Shown in pieces: positions 53,736-64,000 of a DNA stretch of 64,000 nucleotides. The notes beneath the pieces were generated by a model. It did no database searches and was not told where the DNA came from. It was given only the letters and a program-made list of their open reading frames with translations. The number at the start of each line of letters is the position of its first letter. The stretch's first letter is position 1. The DNA comes from Serratia quinivorans (GTDB lineage: Bacteria > Pseudomonadota > Gammaproteobacteria > Enterobacterales > Enterobacteriaceae): NCBI RefSeq assembly GCF_946227985.1, contig NZ_CAMKGL010000002.1, positions 457,266-521,265 on the forward strand, read 5' to 3'. Made by a program: the position numbers and the translations under genes.

Positions 53736-56700
53736 TTGAACGCGGTAAATTTCGCTCGCTGACGTTGGTTAACTGGAACGGCTTTTTTGCACGCACCTTT
53801 GATCTCGATGAGTTGGTGACCACGCTGTCCGGCGGTAACGGGGCAGGGAAGTCCACCACCATGGCGGCCTTCGTCACTGCGCTGATCCCAGATTTGACGC
53901 TGTTGCACTTTCGTAACACCACTGAAGCCGGTGCCACCAGTGGCTCTCGCGACAAAGGCCTGCACGGTAAACTGCGCGCCGGGGTCTGTTATTCGACTCT
54001 TGACGTACTCAACTCGCGCCACCAACGCGTAGTCGTTGGCGTTCGTCTGCAGCAGGTCGCCGGCCGTGACCGCAAGGTAGACATCAAGCCGTTCGTTATC
54101 CAGGGCCTGCCGACGGCAGTGCAGCCGACGGAGCTTTTGACCCAAACGGTGGGCGAGCGTCAGGCGCGCGTACTGTCGCTGCAGGAACTTAAAGATCGCG
54201 TCGAAGAAATGGAAGGGGTGCAGTTCAAGCAGTTTAACTCCATCACCGATTACCACTCATTAATGTTCGATTTGGGCGTGATCCCGAAACGCCTGCGTTC
54301 ATCGTCCGATCGCAGCAAGTTCTATCGTCTGATTGAAGCCTCGCTGTACGGCGGTATTTCCAGCGCCATCACCCGCTCGCTGCGCGACTACCTGTTGCCG
54401 GAAAACAGCGGCGTGCGCAAGGCATTCCAGGATATGGAAGCGGCGCTGCGTGAAAACCGCATGACGCTGGAAGCGATCCGCGTGACTCAATCCGACCGCG
54501 ATCTGTTCAAACATTTGATTTCCGAGGCTACCTCTTACGTGGCAGCGGACTACATGCGTCATGCCAATGAGCGACGCATTCATCTGGACGGGGCACTGGC
54601 GCTGCGCAACGATCTGCTGGGCAGTCGCAAACAGTTGGCCGCCGAGCAATTCCGTCATGTTGAAATGGCGCGTGAACTGGCGGAGCAGAGCGGCGCGGAA
54701 TCCGATCTGGAAACCGATTACCAGGCTGCCAGCGATCACCTGAATCTGGTACAAACGGCGATGCGTCAGCAGGAAAAGATCGAGCGTTATGAAGGCGATC
54801 TGGAAGAGCTGACCTACCGACTGGAAGAACAGAATGAAGTGGTTGCGGAGGCCAGCGAACAGCAGGCCGAAAACGAAGCGCGTGCCGAGGCAGCCGAACT
54901 GGAAGTGGATGAGTTGAAAAGCCAACTCGCCGACTACCAGCAGGCGCTCGACGTGCAGCAAACCCGGGCCATTCAATATCAGCAAGCGTTGCAAGCATTG
55001 GAACGTGCGCGCGCGTTGTGCCAACTGCCGGAACTGACCGCCGAAAATGCCGAACACTGGTTGGATACCTTCCAGGCGCGCGAGCAGGAAGCGACAGAAG
55101 CGCTGCTGATGCTCGAGCAAAAGCTGAGCGTGGCCGACGCCGCGCACGGCCAGTTTGAACAGGCTTATCAGCTGGTGGGTAAAATCGCCGGCCAGGTCAG
55201 CCGTAGCGAAGCCTGGCAGTGCGCGCGCGAATTGCTGCGTGACTGGCCATCACAGCAACACCTTGCCGAACGCGTGCAACCCTTGCGTATGCGCCTGAGC
55301 GAGCTGGAACAGCGTCTGCGCTCCCAGCAGGATGCCGAGCGTCTGTTGCAGGAATTCTGCAAACGCCATGGCCAGCAGTATCAGCCGGACGAACTTGATG
55401 CCCTGCAACAAGAACTGGAAGAGCGCCTGGAATCGCTGTCGCAGGGCGTCAGTGATGCCGGCGAGCGTCGGATGGAAATGCGCCAGGAACTGGAGCAAAT
55501 TCAGCAACGTATCCGCGAACTGACTACCCGCGCCCCTATTTGGTTGGCCGCGCAGGATGCTCTGAGCCAGCTTGGTGAACAAAGCGGTGAAGCGCTTGAA
55601 AGCAGCCAGCAGGTGACGGAGTACATGCAGCAACTGCTGGAGCGCGAACGTGAAACTACCGTTGAGCGTGATGAAGTGGCTGCCGCTAAACGTGCTGTTG
55701 AAGCGCAAATTGAACGTCTCAGCCAGCCTGGCGGTGCTGAGGATCAGCGTCTGGTCACGCTGGCCGAACGTTTTGGTGGCGTGCTGCTGTCCGAAATTTA
55801 CGACGACGTCACCATCGACGATGCACCGTACTTCTCCGCCTTGTACGGCCCGTCGCGCCACGCCATTGTGGTGCCGGACCTGTCGCTGGTGCGCGAGATG
55901 CTGGAAGGATTGGAAGACTGCCCGGAAGATCTCTATCTGATTGAAGGGGATCCGCAGTCGTTTGATGACAGCGTATTCGCCGTCGAAGAACAAGACCGCG
56001 CGGTGTTGGTTAAAACTGCCGAACGCCAGTGGCGTTACTCACGTTACCCGGCAGTGCCGTTGTTTGGCCGTGCCGCACGTGAGAATCGCCTGGAAATATT
56101 GCATGCCGAGCGGGAAAAGTTGGCAGAGCGTTATGCCACACTGTCGTTTGACGTGCAGAAAACCCAGCGTTCGCACCAGGCCTTCAGCCGCTTTATCGGT
56201 AACCATCTGGCGGTAGCCTTTGACGCCGATCCGGAAGCGGAGATCCGTGGTCTCAATACCCGCCGTGGTGAAATCGAGCGTGCGCTGAATAACCATGAAG
56301 CGCAGAACCAGCAGCAGCGTCAGCAGTACGATCAGGCAAAAGAGGGCATTGCTGCACTGAACCGTCTGACGCCGCTGGTTTCATTGCTAAACGATGAAAC
56401 TCTGCAGGATCGGGTGGAAGAAATCCGTGAAGAGCTGGAAGAGGCGCAGGATGCCGCGCGTCATATTCAACAGCATGGCGTTTCCCTGACCAAGCTGGAG
56501 CCGTTGCTGTCGGTGCTGCAGAGCGATCCACAGCAGCATGAACAGTTGCAACAGGATTACACTCAGGCGCAGAGCGTGCAGCGTCAGGCCAAGCAGCAGG
56601 CGTTTGCCCTGATTGAAGTGGTGCAGCGTCGCGCGCACTTCAGCTATACCGACTCTGCCGGCATGCAAAATGCCAATAACGATCTGAACGACAAGCTGCG

Positions 56701-58180
56701 CCAGCGTCTGGAACATGCGGAAGCGGAACGTACCCGTGCTCGCGAGCAGCTGCGCCAGTATCAAACCCAGTTCACCCAGTACAGCCAGGTGCTGGCATCA
56801 CTGAAAAGCTCGTATGACGCCAAACGCGACATGCTCAAAGAGCTGAGTCAGGAACTGGTAGACATCGGTGTGCAGGCGGATGCCAATGCCGAAGCCCGTG
56901 CGCGCACGCGTCGTGATGAATTGCATGCGGCCCTGAGCACCAACCGCGCACGTCGTAACCAACTGGAAAAACAGCTGACCTTCTGCGAAGCGGAAATGGA
57001 CAGTCTGCAGAAAAAACTGCGCAAGCTGGAGCGCGATTATTATCAGCTGCGCGAGCAGGTGGTCACCGCCAAAGCGGGTTGGTGCGCCGTGATGCGTCTG
57101 GTGAAAGACAATGGCGTTGAGCGTCGTCTGCACCGCCGCGAACTGGCCTATATGGACGGTGACGAGCTGCGCTCAATGTCGGATAAGGCGCTCGGTGCGC
57201 TGCGTCTGGCGGTGTCGGATAACGAACACCTGCGCGATGTGCTGCGCCTGTCGGAAGATCCCAAGCGCCCGGAACGCAAAATCCAGTTCTATATTGCGGT
57301 CTATCAGCATCTGCGCGAGCGTATTCGTCAGGATATTATCCGTACCGACGATCCGGTTGAAGCCATCGAACAGATGGAGATCGAGCTGGGCCGCCTGACC
57401 GAAGAGTTGACCGCGCGTGAGCAGAAGCTGGCAATCAGTTCCAAGAGCGTGGCGAACATCATTCGCAAAACCATCCAGCGTGAACAGAACCGTATTCGCA
57501 TGCTCAACCAGGGCCTGCAGGCGGTTTCCTTCGGGCAGGTGAAAAGCGTGCGATTGAACGTCAACGTGCGTGAAGCACATGCGACGCTGCTGGACGTGCT
57601 TTCCGAGCAACAGGAACAGCATCAGGACCTGTTCAACAGCAACCGACTGACCTTCTCGGAAGCCTTGGCCAAGCTGTATCAGCGTCTGAACCCGCAGATT
57701 GACATGGGGCAACGCACGCCACAGACCATCGGCGAAGAGCTGCTGGATTACCGTAACTACCTGGAGCTGGAAGTGGAAGTCTTCCGCGGTTCCGACGGTT
57801 GGCTGCGTGCCGAGAGTGGCGCGTTGTCTACCGGGGAAGCGATCGGTACCGGGATGTCGATTCTGGTTATGGTGGTACAGAGCTGGGAAGAAGAGTCTCG
57901 CCGTCTGCGCGGTAAGGATATTTCTCCATGCCGACTGTTGTTCCTCGATGAAGCGGCGCGACTGGATGCCAAATCCATTGCCACGCTGTTCGAGCTGTGC
58001 GACCGTCTGGAAATGCAGCTGATCATTGCGGCACCGGAAAATATCAGCCCGGAAAAAGGCACGACTTATAAGCTGGTGCGTAAAGTGTTCCAGAATCATG
58101 AACATGTACACGTAGTGGGGCTGCGCGGTTTTGCTAATGAGCCGCCGGTTCTGGGTATTACTGCGGCAGAAACGCCGTAA
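53732..58180 (+). CDS. mukB: Chromosome partition protein MukB (SMC-like ATPase)
   Basis: A 1482-residue SMC-like protein (E. coli 1486) that compacts and segregates the chromosome with MukEF and topoisomerase IV. It has Walker A GGNGAGKS at 34-41, long coiled coils (about 340-640 and 830-1150) around a hinge at about 650-800, signature [10 protein letters not shown] from 1365, and Walker [12 protein letters not shown] near 1402-1412. The gene is complete with no interruption. Confidence 0.98.
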   Translation: MIERGKFRSLTLVNWNGFFARTFDLDELVTTLSGGNGAGKSTTMAAFVTALIPDLTLLHFRNTTEAGATSGSRDKGLHGKLRAGVCYSTLDVLNSRHQRVVVGVRLQQVAGRDRKVDIKPFVIQGLPTAVQPTELLTQTVGERQARVLSLQELKDRVEEMEGVQFKQFNSITDYHSLMFDLGVIPKRLRSSSDRSKFYRLIEASLYGGISSAITRSLRDYLLPENSGVRKAFQDMEAALRENRMTLEAIRVTQSDRDLFKHLISEATSYVAADYMRHANERRIHLDGALALRNDLLGSRKQLAAEQFRHVEMARELAEQSGAESDLETDYQAASDHLNLVQTAMRQQEKIERYEGDLEELTYRLEEQNEVVAEASEQQAENEARAEAAELEVDELKSQLADYQQALDVQQTRAIQYQQALQALERARALCQLPELTAENAEHWLDTFQAREQEATEALLMLEQKLSVADAAHGQFEQAYQLVGKIAGQVSRSEAWQCARELLRDWPSQQHLAERVQPLRMRLSELEQRLRSQQDAERLLQEFCKRHGQQYQPDELDALQQELEERLESLSQGVSDAGERRMEMRQELEQIQQRIRELTTRAPIWLAAQDALSQLGEQSGEALESSQQVTEYMQQLLERERETTVERDEVAAAKRAVEAQIERLSQPGGAEDQRLVTLAERFGGVLLSEIYDDVTIDDAPYFSALYGPSRHAIVVPDLSLVREMLEGLEDCPEDLYLIEGDPQSFDDSVFAVEEQDRAVLVKTAERQWRYSRYPAVPLFGRAARENRLEILHAEREKLAERYATLSFDVQKTQRSHQAFSRFIGNHLAVAFDADPEAEIRGLNTRRGEIERALNNHEAQNQQQRQQYDQAKEGIAALNRLTPLVSLLNDETLQDRVEEIREELEEAQDAARHIQQHGVSLTKLEPLLSVLQSDPQQHEQLQQDYTQAQSVQRQAKQQAFALIEVVQRRAHFSYTDSAGMQNANNDLNDKLRQRLEHAEAERTRAREQLRQYQTQFTQYSQVLASLKSSYDAKRDMLKELSQELVDIGVQADANAEARARTRRDELHAALSTNRARRNQLEKQLTFCEAEMDSLQKKLRKLERDYYQLREQVVTAKAGWCAVMRLVKDNGVERRLHRRELAYMDGDELRSMSDKALGALRLAVSDNEHLRDVLRLSEDPKRPERKIQFYIAVYQHLRERIRQDIIRTDDPVEAIEQMEIELGRLTEELTAREQKLAISSKSVANIIRKTIQREQNRIRMLNQGLQAVSFGQVKSVRLNVNVREAHATLLDVLSEQQEQHQDLFNSNRLTFSEALAKLYQRLNPQIDMGQRTPQTIGEELLDYRNYLELEVEVFRGSDGWLRAESGALSTGEAIGTGMSILVMVVQSWEEESRRLRGKDISPCRLLFLDEAARLDAKSIATLFELCDRLEMQLIIAAPENISPEKGTTYKLVRKVFQNHEHVHVVGLRGFANEPPVLGITAAETP

Positions 58181-58207
58181 ACGCAAAAAAAGCCCGCTAA
58201 TAATCTG

Positions 58208-58238
58208 AAAATAGCCGCCCTGGGGTGGCTATTTTTTT
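58208..58238 (+). terminator. Terminator of the cmoM-mukFEB operon
   Basis: AAAATAGCC-GCCCTGGGGT-GGCTATTTTTTT, a 9-base stem with a seven-T run, 27 bases after the mukB stop. Confidence 0.88.
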
Positions 58239-58404
58239 GTGCGGGAGGATGATAGTCCTGCTTTTTTCTGCACTGAAAACCGAGTAGCCTAATGAAATAA
58301 CAGTTATTCATAGTCGCCAAAGGGCAAAATGGCTTTTCTATTCGTATACTGAAACTAATAAGTTGTCTTGGTTATATTTTTTGTGAGCATACAGGGGGCA
58401 ATGG

Positions 58405-60246
58405 ATGTTGCTTAGAAATGGAAACACTGTACGGCGGCTGGCGTTAAGTTGCGCAATCGCATGTGGTCTTGCGTCGTCTTTACCCGTATGGGCAACCGTT
58501 CCTGCGCTTCCGGTAGCGTCATCCGGCATGTCAGTGGCGCAAAGCCGTTCGGAACTGCTTGCGGCATTGCCGAAGGGCATTACACCCTATTATCTTTCGA
58601 CGCTGGCTCCTTTGTACGCGGCGAACCGGATGCAATTGATGTGGCAGGATCGCGAAGCGGTTCAACAATTCCAGCAGCAGCTGGCCGAATTGGCGATGTC
58701 CGGCGTACAGCCGCAGTTTACCCAATGGGTGAAGCTGTTGACCAACCCGGCGATAACCGACGTGGCGCGCGATGTGGTGCTGTCTGATGCGATGCTGGGC
58801 TATTTGCAGTTCGTTTCGTCCATCGGTGCCAACGGTAATAATTGGCTGTACAGTAATATTCCCTACAAACTCGGTCTGCCGCCCAATACGGTGATTAACC
58901 AATGGCAGCTGGCGGTGCGTCAGGGGAAAACGTTGGCTTATGTCAATACGCTGGCGCCACAGCACCCGCAATATGCCAAGATGCATCAGGCTCTGCGGGA
59001 TATGCTGGCCGATGGTCGTCCGTGGCCGCAAATGGCCAATGGACCAAGCCTGCGTCCGGATCAACTGAGTAGTGATATTCCTGCCTTGCGTGAGATCCTG
59101 GCGCGTAACGGCATGCTGACGTCATCGACGGCACCGGTGGAAGCGCAGGATCCCCCTGCGGTATTGACCGGTTCGCGTAATGAGCCTGACGATGGTGGCC
59201 TGTCGGTTGATGAAGAAAAAAGCCGTGACAGCCAGAGTGCCGTTGTCAGCCCGGCCGCCGCTCCGGTCAAAGATCTCGTCCCAACGCCGCAATCGCCTTT
59301 TTCGCAGCAGTCAGAAAGCCCGGTGACCGTTACCGATAATCGCTACACTCCCGATCTGGTGGAGGGCGTTAAGCGTTTCCAGAAATGGCAGGGTCTGAGT
59401 GCAGACGGCGTAATTGGCGTGCGCACTCGCGAGTGGCTTAATGTGACTCCGCAAATGCGTGCCTCGTTGTTGGCACTGAATATCCAGCGTTTACGTATAC
59501 TACCCGGTCATGTCGATACCGGTATTATGGTTAACATTCCCAACTACTCGTTGACCTACTATCAGAACGGCAATGAAGTGCTTTCCTCGCGGGTGATTGT
59601 CGGACGGCCCAGCCGCAAGACGCCGTTGATGAGCAGTGCACTGAATAATGTGGTGGTGAACCCACCGTGGAACGTACCGACTACGCTGGTGCGTGAAGAT
59701 ATCGTGCCGAAGGCGATGCGTGACGGCAGCTACTTCCAGAAGCATGGCTATACCGTGCTCTCGGGTTGGAGCAACGATGCTGAGGTGATTAACCCGGCTA
59801 CTCTCGACTGGAGTATGATTTCGCCTCGTAATTTCCCGTATCGGATCCGTCAGGCTCCGGGAGCGACCAACTCACTGGGGCGTTTTAAATTCAACATGCC
59901 GAGTTCGGATGCTATCTATCTGCACGATACGCCCAACCATAACCTGTTCCAGAAAGACATTCGTGCCTTGAGTTCCGGCTGCGTCCGGGTCAACAAGGCA
60001 TCGGATTTGGCGAACATGCTGCTCCAGGATGCAGGCTGGAACAACACTCGTGTTTCTTCCACCCTGAAACAGGGGAATACCACCTTCGTAAATATCCGCC
60101 AGCATATTCCGGTTAAATTGTATTATTTAACCGCCTGGGTCTCTGATGATGGAAAACCACAATTCCGCACAGATATTTACAATTATGATGATACGGTGAG
60201 ATCGGGCGCACAAATTTTGGCTCAGGCCGAAAAATTAATGCAATAA
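58405..60246 (+). CDS. ldtD: L,D-transpeptidase LdtD (YcbB)
   Basis: A 613-residue murein enzyme (E. coli 615) forming 3-3 meso-DAP crosslinks, important under envelope stress and for beta-lactam bypass. A Sec signal peptide (about 1-30, ending PVWA) is followed by scaffold and peptidoglycan-binding domains ([26 protein letters not shown]) and the YkuD catalytic domain with [12 protein letters not shown] and ALSSGCVRV (Cys526). Residues 235-300 form a variable Pro/Ser-rich linker. GGGGG precedes the ATG at 58405. Confidence 0.96.
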   Translation: MLLRNGNTVRRLALSCAIACGLASSLPVWATVPALPVASSGMSVAQSRSELLAALPKGITPYYLSTLAPLYAANRMQLMWQDREAVQQFQQQLAELAMSGVQPQFTQWVKLLTNPAITDVARDVVLSDAMLGYLQFVSSIGANGNNWLYSNIPYKLGLPPNTVINQWQLAVRQGKTLAYVNTLAPQHPQYAKMHQALRDMLADGRPWPQMANGPSLRPDQLSSDIPALREILARNGMLTSSTAPVEAQDPPAVLTGSRNEPDDGGLSVDEEKSRDSQSAVVSPAAAPVKDLVPTPQSPFSQQSESPVTVTDNRYTPDLVEGVKRFQKWQGLSADGVIGVRTREWLNVTPQMRASLLALNIQRLRILPGHVDTGIMVNIPNYSLTYYQNGNEVLSSRVIVGRPSRKTPLMSSALNNVVVNPPWNVPTTLVREDIVPKAMRDGSYFQKHGYTVLSGWSNDAEVINPATLDWSMISPRNFPYRIRQAPGATNSLGRFKFNMPSSDAIYLHDTPNHNLFQKDIRALSSGCVRVNKASDLANMLLQDAGWNNTRVSSTLKQGNTTFVNIRQHIPVKLYYLTAWVSDDGKPQFRTDIYNYDDTVRSGAQILAQAEKLMQ

Positions 60247-60290
60247 ATGCAGTAATTATAAATAAATAACGGTCAGAATATCGGGCCATG

Positions 60291-60321
60291 TTGCAGGCAC
60301 TCATTGCGTGAGTGCCTGCAA
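60291..60321 (+). terminator. Perfect 13-base hairpin between ldtD and mepK
   Basis: TTGCAGGCACTCA-TTGCG-TGAGTGCCTGCAA, 45 bases after ldtD. The stem is exact but followed by ACCGCGGG, not T, so its role (termination, RNA stability or protein site) is open. Confidence 0.5.
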
Positions 60322-60427
60322 ACCGCGGGACATCACGGGTTGACTCAGCCAGTGTGGGCGGTTATGGTTCGGGCAGTGCGCTGTTTTGTGCATATATTTT
60401 GATATTCTTGCCGGGTTTAACAGAAAC

Positions 60428-60976
60428 ATGGACAAAATTGATCATCATCGCCGTAAATGGTTGGCGTTAGGTAGTGCCGCTGTGGGCATAGCGCTGCTCC
60501 CAGGGCAAGCCTTTGCCAGTCTTTCTACTTCGCGCCCGCGTATTCTGGTTGTAAATAATATGCATACGGGCGAATCGCTTAAAGCCGAATTCTTCGATGG
60601 TAAGGGATATAATAAAGACGAATTAGTCCGTCTTAATCATCTCTTCCGTGATTATCGAGCCAATAAGGTCAAGTCGATCGATCCTCGTCTGTTCGATCAT
60701 CTCTATCGTCTGCAAGGTCTGTTGGGCACCAACAAACCTGTGCAGTTGGTTTCAGGTTATCGTTCCCTGGACACCAACAATGAGCTGCGTGAACGCAGTC
60801 GCGGTGTGGCCAAGCACAGCTACCACACCAAAGGACAGGCGATGGACTTCCATATTGAAGGCATCCAACTGAGTAATATCCGTAAAGCGGCGTTAAAAAT
60901 GAGCGCCGGTGGTGTAGGATATTATCCACGTAGCAACTTCGTACACATCGATACCGGCCCGGTGCGGACCTGGTAA
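60428..60976 (+). CDS. mepK: Murein endopeptidase MepK (YcbK)
   Basis: A 182-residue DUF882/M15-type peptidase, same length as E. coli YcbK. The N-terminal HHRRKWLALGSAAVGIALLPGQAFA looks like a twin-arginine signal. The zinc motif is HSYHTKGQAMDFHIEG, and the final NFVHIDTGPVRTW supplies another His. MepK cleaves 3-3 crosslinks, the bonds LdtD makes, so the neighbours form a make-and-cut pair. ATG 60428 is used; the frame is open from 60386. Confidence 0.95.
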   Translation: MDKIDHHRRKWLALGSAAVGIALLPGQAFASLSTSRPRILVVNNMHTGESLKAEFFDGKGYNKDELVRLNHLFRDYRANKVKSIDPRLFDHLYRLQGLLGTNKPVQLVSGYRSLDTNNELRERSRGVAKHSYHTKGQAMDFHIEGIQLSNIRKAALKMSAGGVGYYPRSNFVHIDTGPVRTW

Positions 60977-61042
60977 TCGCTGTGCACCATAAGTGAGTAG
61001 CGCCAGCCCGGCAGGGTGTGGCGCCGTTGTCGTTGGAGCCTT

Positions 61043-61690
61043 ATGAAATACCACATTATTCCCGTTACCGCTTTTAGTCAGAACTGCAGCCTGATCTGGT
61101 GTGAGAGTACCCAGCAGGCGGCCTTGGTCGATCCTGGCGGTGAACCTGAGAAACTGAAGGCCGAAATAGCCAGGCAGGGCGTAACAGTTACGCAGATCCT
61201 GCTGACGCATGGTCATCTCGATCACGTTGGCGCGGCCGCTGAGCTGGCTGAGCATTACCAGGTGCCGATCTACGGCCCGGATAAGAGAGATGCTTTCTGG
61301 CTGGACGGCCTGCCTGCGCAGAGCCGCATGTTTGGGCTGGAAGAGTGCGCACCGCTGACGCCGACCCAGTGGCTGGAAGAAGGGGATAGCGTGCAGGTGG
61401 GCGAGATGACGCTCAAGGTGCTGCATTGCCCTGGCCATACTCCTGGCCATATCGTGTTTATTAATCAGCAGGCGAGATTGGCTCTGGTGGGTGACGTGCT
61501 ATTTAACGGCGGCGTCGGGCGCAGTGATTTTCCACAAGGCGATCACCAGGCGTTGATTACCGCGATCCGCACCAAGCTATTGCCGCAGGGTGATGACATG
61601 GCGTTTATTCCAGGTCATGGGCCAATGTCGACTTTCGGTCAAGAACGTGAAACCAACCCGTTCCTGCGTGAAGAACCGGCTATCTGGTAA
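61043..61690 (+). CDS. gloC: Hydroxyacylglutathione hydrolase GloC
   Basis: A 215-residue metallo-beta-lactamase-fold glyoxalase II of the type II class, as in E. coli YcbL. The metal motif HGHLDH sits at 56-61, with further ligands in [15 protein letters not shown] and IPGHGPMS. It releases D-lactate from S-lactoylglutathione in methylglyoxal detoxification. TTGGAG stands 5 bases before ATG 61043; the frame from 61016 is not supported. Confidence 0.95.
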   Translation: MKYHIIPVTAFSQNCSLIWCESTQQAALVDPGGEPEKLKAEIARQGVTVTQILLTHGHLDHVGAAAELAEHYQVPIYGPDKRDAFWLDGLPAQSRMFGLEECAPLTPTQWLEEGDSVQVGEMTLKVLHCPGHTPGHIVFINQQARLALVGDVLFNGGVGRSDFPQGDHQALITAIRTKLLPQGDDMAFIPGHGPMSTFGQERETNPFLREEPAIW

Positions 61691-61708
61691 GTTATTTCCG
61701 GCAGAAAT

Positions 61709-61835
61709 ATATCCGTCATACTTGAAGCTGCCTCTTTGTTGGCTTCCTGCGCTTACCCCGGTCACGTACTGTTTGTACGCTCCCGGGGATGCGCTTAGTT
61801 GCCGCCGCGATGCAACTCCAACTATTTTGGGTATA
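61709..61835. repeat. Enterobacterial intergenic palindromic repeat element
   Basis: About 127 bases with complementary ends: TCATACTTGAAGCTGC at the left and GCAACTCCAACTATTTTGGG at the right, ending in TATA. An inner palindrome CCCCGGTCACGTAC...GTACGCTCCCGGGG is also present. I recall this class of non-coding repeat as dispersed in Serratia, Yersinia and related genomes; it is distinct from ERIC. It is probably a non-autonomous mobile relic placed after gloC. Confidence 0.65.
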
Positions 61836-61838
61836 ACT

Positions 61839-61866
61839 AAGGGGCGCTGCTTTGAGCGCCCCTTTT
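61839..61866. terminator. Terminator between gloC and aspC
   Basis: AAGGGGCGCT-GCTTTG-AGCGCCCCTTTTG lies between convergent genes and can act in both directions; the T run is modest. Confidence 0.7.
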
Positions 61867-61886
61867 GCTAGGTGTCGCGCGACGGT

Positions 61887-63077
61887 TTACAGCACGGCGA
61901 CGATGGCTTCGCACAGCGGCGCCATATTGTCCGGTGTCATGCCTGCAACGTTAACGCGGCCGGAGTTAACGGCGTAGACGCCAAACTCTTCACGCAGGCG
62001 CAGCACCTGTTCTTTGGTCAGCCCGCTGAACGAGAACATGCCGTTCTGGTTGATGATAAAGCTGAAGTCCTGCTCAGCACCTTTCTCCTGCAGGGTATTA
62101 ACAAACAGCTGACGCATGCGGTGAATGCGTTGACGCATGTCGGTCAGTTCCTGCTCCCACAACGCACGTAACGCATCGTCGCCCAGGATGGTTGCCACAA
62201 TGGCAGCACCATGTGACGGTGGGTTGGAGTAGTTGGCGCGGATGGCGGCTTTCACCTGGCTGAAGGCACGGTCGGCGGTTTCTGCATCAGCAGCGACGAT
62301 GGTGCAGGCACCCACACGTTCGTTGTAAAGACCGAAGTTCTTCGAGTAAGAACTGGCGACGATCAGTTCCTGATGCTTGGCGGCAAAAATACGCAGGCCC
62401 TGGGCATCTTCTTCCAGACCATTCGCAAAGCCCTGGTACGCAAAGTCGAACAGCGGCAACCAACCGTTAGCCACAGACAGCTCGGCCAATTGTGCCCACT
62501 GCTCCGGCGTTGGGTCGATGCCGGTTGGGTTATGACAGCAGCCGTGGAACAGCACCACATCGCCGGCCTGAGCCTGTTTTAGGCTGTGGAGCAGGCCATC
62601 GAAGTCCAACGCATGATTGGCTGCATCGTAGTAGGCGTATTCCAACACTTCCAGACCGACCGCACCAAACACGTTGTTGTGGTTCGGCCAGCTTGGGTTG
62701 CTGATCCAGATGCGTTTCGCGCTGGTCTGGTTGGCGATGAAGTCAGCTGCTACACGCAGGCCGCCGGTGCCACCAGGAGTTTGTGCGGTACGCGCACGCT
62801 TGTCGACAATGATTGGGCTTTGTTTGCCGAACAGCAGCTCTTGCGTGCAGTTGGCGAACGCCGGAATACCTTCGATGCCGAGATAGTTTTTGGTGGTCTC
62901 ATTTTCCAGCAGATACTGCTCAGCTTTTTTAACGCTGGTCAGCACCGGGGTTTTACCGGTTTCATCTTTATAAACGCCAATTCCCAGGTTGATTTTGTTA
63001 GGGCGGGCGTCAGCGCGGAAAATGTCGGTCAGACCCAGGATCGGATCGGCAGGTGCAGCAGTGATTTTTTCAAACAT
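61887..63077 (-). CDS. aspC: Aspartate aminotransferase
   Basis: A 396-residue class I PLP aminotransferase, same length as E. coli AspC. The PLP lysine is in [14 protein letters not shown], the phosphate-binding region [12 protein letters not shown], and substrate carboxylate Arg in the C-terminal SGRVNVAGM region. ATG 63077 ([16 protein letters not shown]) is used; the frame is open to 63092. It lies downstream of the porin gene on the same strand, as in E. coli ompF-aspC. Confidence 0.97.
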   Translation of the reverse strand: MFEKITAAPADPILGLTDIFRADARPNKINLGIGVYKDETGKTPVLTSVKKAEQYLLENETTKNYLGIEGIPAFANCTQELLFGKQSPIIVDKRARTAQTPGGTGGLRVAADFIANQTSAKRIWISNPSWPNHNNVFGAVGLEVLEYAYYDAANHALDFDGLLHSLKQAQAGDVVLFHGCCHNPTGIDPTPEQWAQLAELSVANGWLPLFDFAYQGFANGLEEDAQGLRIFAAKHQELIVASSYSKNFGLYNERVGACTIVAADAETADRAFSQVKAAIRANYSNPPSHGAAIVATILGDDALRALWEQELTDMRQRIHRMRQLFVNTLQEKGAEQDFSFIINQNGMFSFSGLTKEQVLRLREEFGVYAVNSGRVNVAGMTPDNMAPLCEAIVAVL

Positions 63078-63256
63078 GTCAGGTGCTTCCATGGCTCGGA
63101 GTTAAGCAGACAGAAGCATCAGGGTAGCGCCAGTTATGCCCTTTGCCAACCGTTTGCGAGAAAAACACCTCGATCTTGTGAAGGACGCATATTCAGCATA
63201 AAAAATGAGGAAGAAGGGGGCATTGGCAGGATAAAAATTTACTGGCGGCGTAAAAA

Positions 63257-63285
63257 CAAAAACAGGGCCGAAGCCCTGTTTTTTA
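63257..63285 (-). terminator. Terminator of the porin gene
   Basis: AAAAACAGGGC-CGAA-GCCCTGTTTTTT; on the minus strand the stem is followed by TTTTTGTTTTTA. It is 38 bases past the porin stop. The 179 bases from here to aspC contain no gene and should hold the aspC promoter. Confidence 0.85.
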
Positions 63286-63322
63286 ACTTGTCCGGCGGTG
63301 AACCGCCGTTAAGTGAGACAAC

Positions 63323-64000
63323 TTAGAACTGGTAAACCAGGCCTACACCAACGATGTCATCGGTAGCGATGGCATTGGCTTTGGTGAATTCGTTGTCGTC
63401 CAGCAGGTTGATTTTGTAATCAACGTAGGTAGACATGTTTTTGTTGAAGTAGTAAGTGGTACCTACAGAAACATATTTAACCAGGTCGGCATCGCCGCCG
63501 CCGAAGCTAGAACCGTTCGCGGTACGGCTAGACAGGTTTTTACCTTTAGACTGCAGGTAAGAAACTTCTGGACGCAGACCGAAGTCGAACTGGTACTGTG
63601 CGGTCACTTCGAAGTTCTGAGTTTTGTCAGCGATAGTGAAGTCAGATTCGCCGTATGGAGTCATGTTACGGGTTTCTGAGTACATGGCTGCCAGGTAAAC
63701 GTTGTTGGCGTCGTATTTAGCGCCCACGGTCCATGCGTCAGCTTTGTCGCCTTTAGCGGTAGCGTTCAGTTTCTGATCGTCTGTACGGTTGGAAGATGCA
63801 TACGCAGCACCGAAGCTTACGCCTTCGCCGATGTCATAAGTAGAAGACAGGCCCCAACCGTCGCCGTTTTGTTTCTTCAGAGCGCGACTGTCGTTCTGGT
63901 TTTTGCCCTGGTACTGAACGGCGAAGTTCAGACCGTCAACCAGACCGAAGAAGTTGTTGTTACGGTAAGTAGCAACGCCGTTGGTACGGCCAGTCATGAA
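63323..64000 (-). CDS. ompF: Outer-membrane porin OmpF/OmpC family, C-terminal 225 residues (runs off the window end)
   Basis: The end of a 16-stranded trimeric general porin: [62 protein letters not shown], and the terminal VGLVYQF with the C-terminal Phe needed by the BAM machinery. Alternating polar/hydrophobic beta strands run throughout. The symbol follows position next to aspC; sequence alone fits OmpC nearly as well. Codon use is highly biased. The signal peptide, loop 3 and the promoter are outside the window. Confidence 0.9.
   Translation of the reverse strand, partial: FMTGRTNGVATYRNNNFFGLVDGLNFAVQYQGKNQNDSRALKKQNGDGWGLSSTYDIGEGVSFGAAYASSNRTDDQKLNATAKGDKADAWTVGAKYDANNVYLAAMYSETRNMTPYGESDFTIADKTQNFEVTAQYQFDFGLRPEVSYLQSKGKNLSSRTANGSSFGGGDADLVKYVSVGTTYYFNKNMSTYVDYKINLLDDNEFTKANAIATDDIVGVGLVYQF

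Noticed and set aside
57173-58186. 337-codon minus-strand frame over the end of mukB
   Set aside because: Antisense to conserved coding sequence; no homologue recognised and no ribosome site.

Overview
This window is chromosomal DNA of an enteric gammaproteobacterium, most likely Serratia or a close relative in the Yersiniaceae. The gene order trxB-lrp-ftsK-lolA-rarA-serS, then ycaD-pflA-pflB-focA-ycaO, serC-aroA-cmk-rpsA-ihfB-ycaI(comEC)-msbA-lpxK, ycaQ-ycaR-kdsB-ycbJ-elyC-cmoM-mukF-mukE-mukB-ldtD-mepK-gloC-aspC-ompF follows the Escherichia coli map near minute 20. The proteins are clearly orthologous but diverged, with moderately high GC in genes and AT-rich islands between conserved blocks. 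The genus is an inference; no 16S rRNA gene or other species marker is present.

Layout. 1-10.7 kb: a truncated glutathione transferase gene, a LysR regulator and trxB on the minus strand, divergent from lrp-ftsK-lolA-rarA-serS. 10.8-12.4 kb: the remains of a dimethyl-sulfoxide reductase operon; dmsA is gone, dmsB is a C-terminal stub, dmsC carries a deletion and several frameshifts, and only the chaperone gene dmsD is intact. 12.7-22.1 kb: a nine-gene accessory cluster, all on the plus strand, and the most interesting part of the window. It encodes two half-size DMT transporters, a questin-oxidase-like (DUF4243) protein, a Nudix hydrolase, a uracil-phosphoribosyltransferase-like enzyme, a 4-OT tautomerase, a HAD phosphatase, a single-module NRPS of indigoidine-synthetase type (A domain interrupted by an oxidase, then T and TE) and a PsuG-type pseudouridine-5'-phosphate C-glycosidase. 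Together they look like a pathway that makes a glutamine-derived heterocycle, joins it to ribose-5-phosphate by a C-C bond, oxidises and dephosphorylates it, and exports the product: a minimycin-like C-nucleoside, indigoidine, or both.

22.3-31.2 kb: ycaD, the anaerobic formate module pflA/pflB/focA with a candidate FNR site, ycaO and a periplasmic asparaginase (ansB). 31.4-32.6 kb: an AT-rich degenerate islet with a broken M15-type peptidase gene, a small exported protein that could be its immunity partner, a fragment resembling ansB, and a possible tRNA relic. 32.8-43.8 kb: serC, aroA, cmk, rpsA, ihfB, a comEC/ycaI gene cut by one in-frame TGA, msbA and lpxK. 43.8-46.4 kb: a lineage-specific insert with a ydcJ/hglS-type 2-oxoadipate dioxygenase and two cold-shock proteins, one with a damaged RNA-binding motif. 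46.5-64 kb: ycaQ, ycaR-kdsB behind a perfect CRP-type palindrome, ycbJ, elyC, the overlapping cmoM-mukF-mukE-mukB operon, the murein genes ldtD and mepK, gloC, an enterobacterial intergenic repeat, aspC and the 3' part of the ompF porin gene.

No CRISPR array, intact insertion sequence, prophage or intact RNA gene was seen. Protein comparisons are from memory of E. coli and family sequences; no database search was run.
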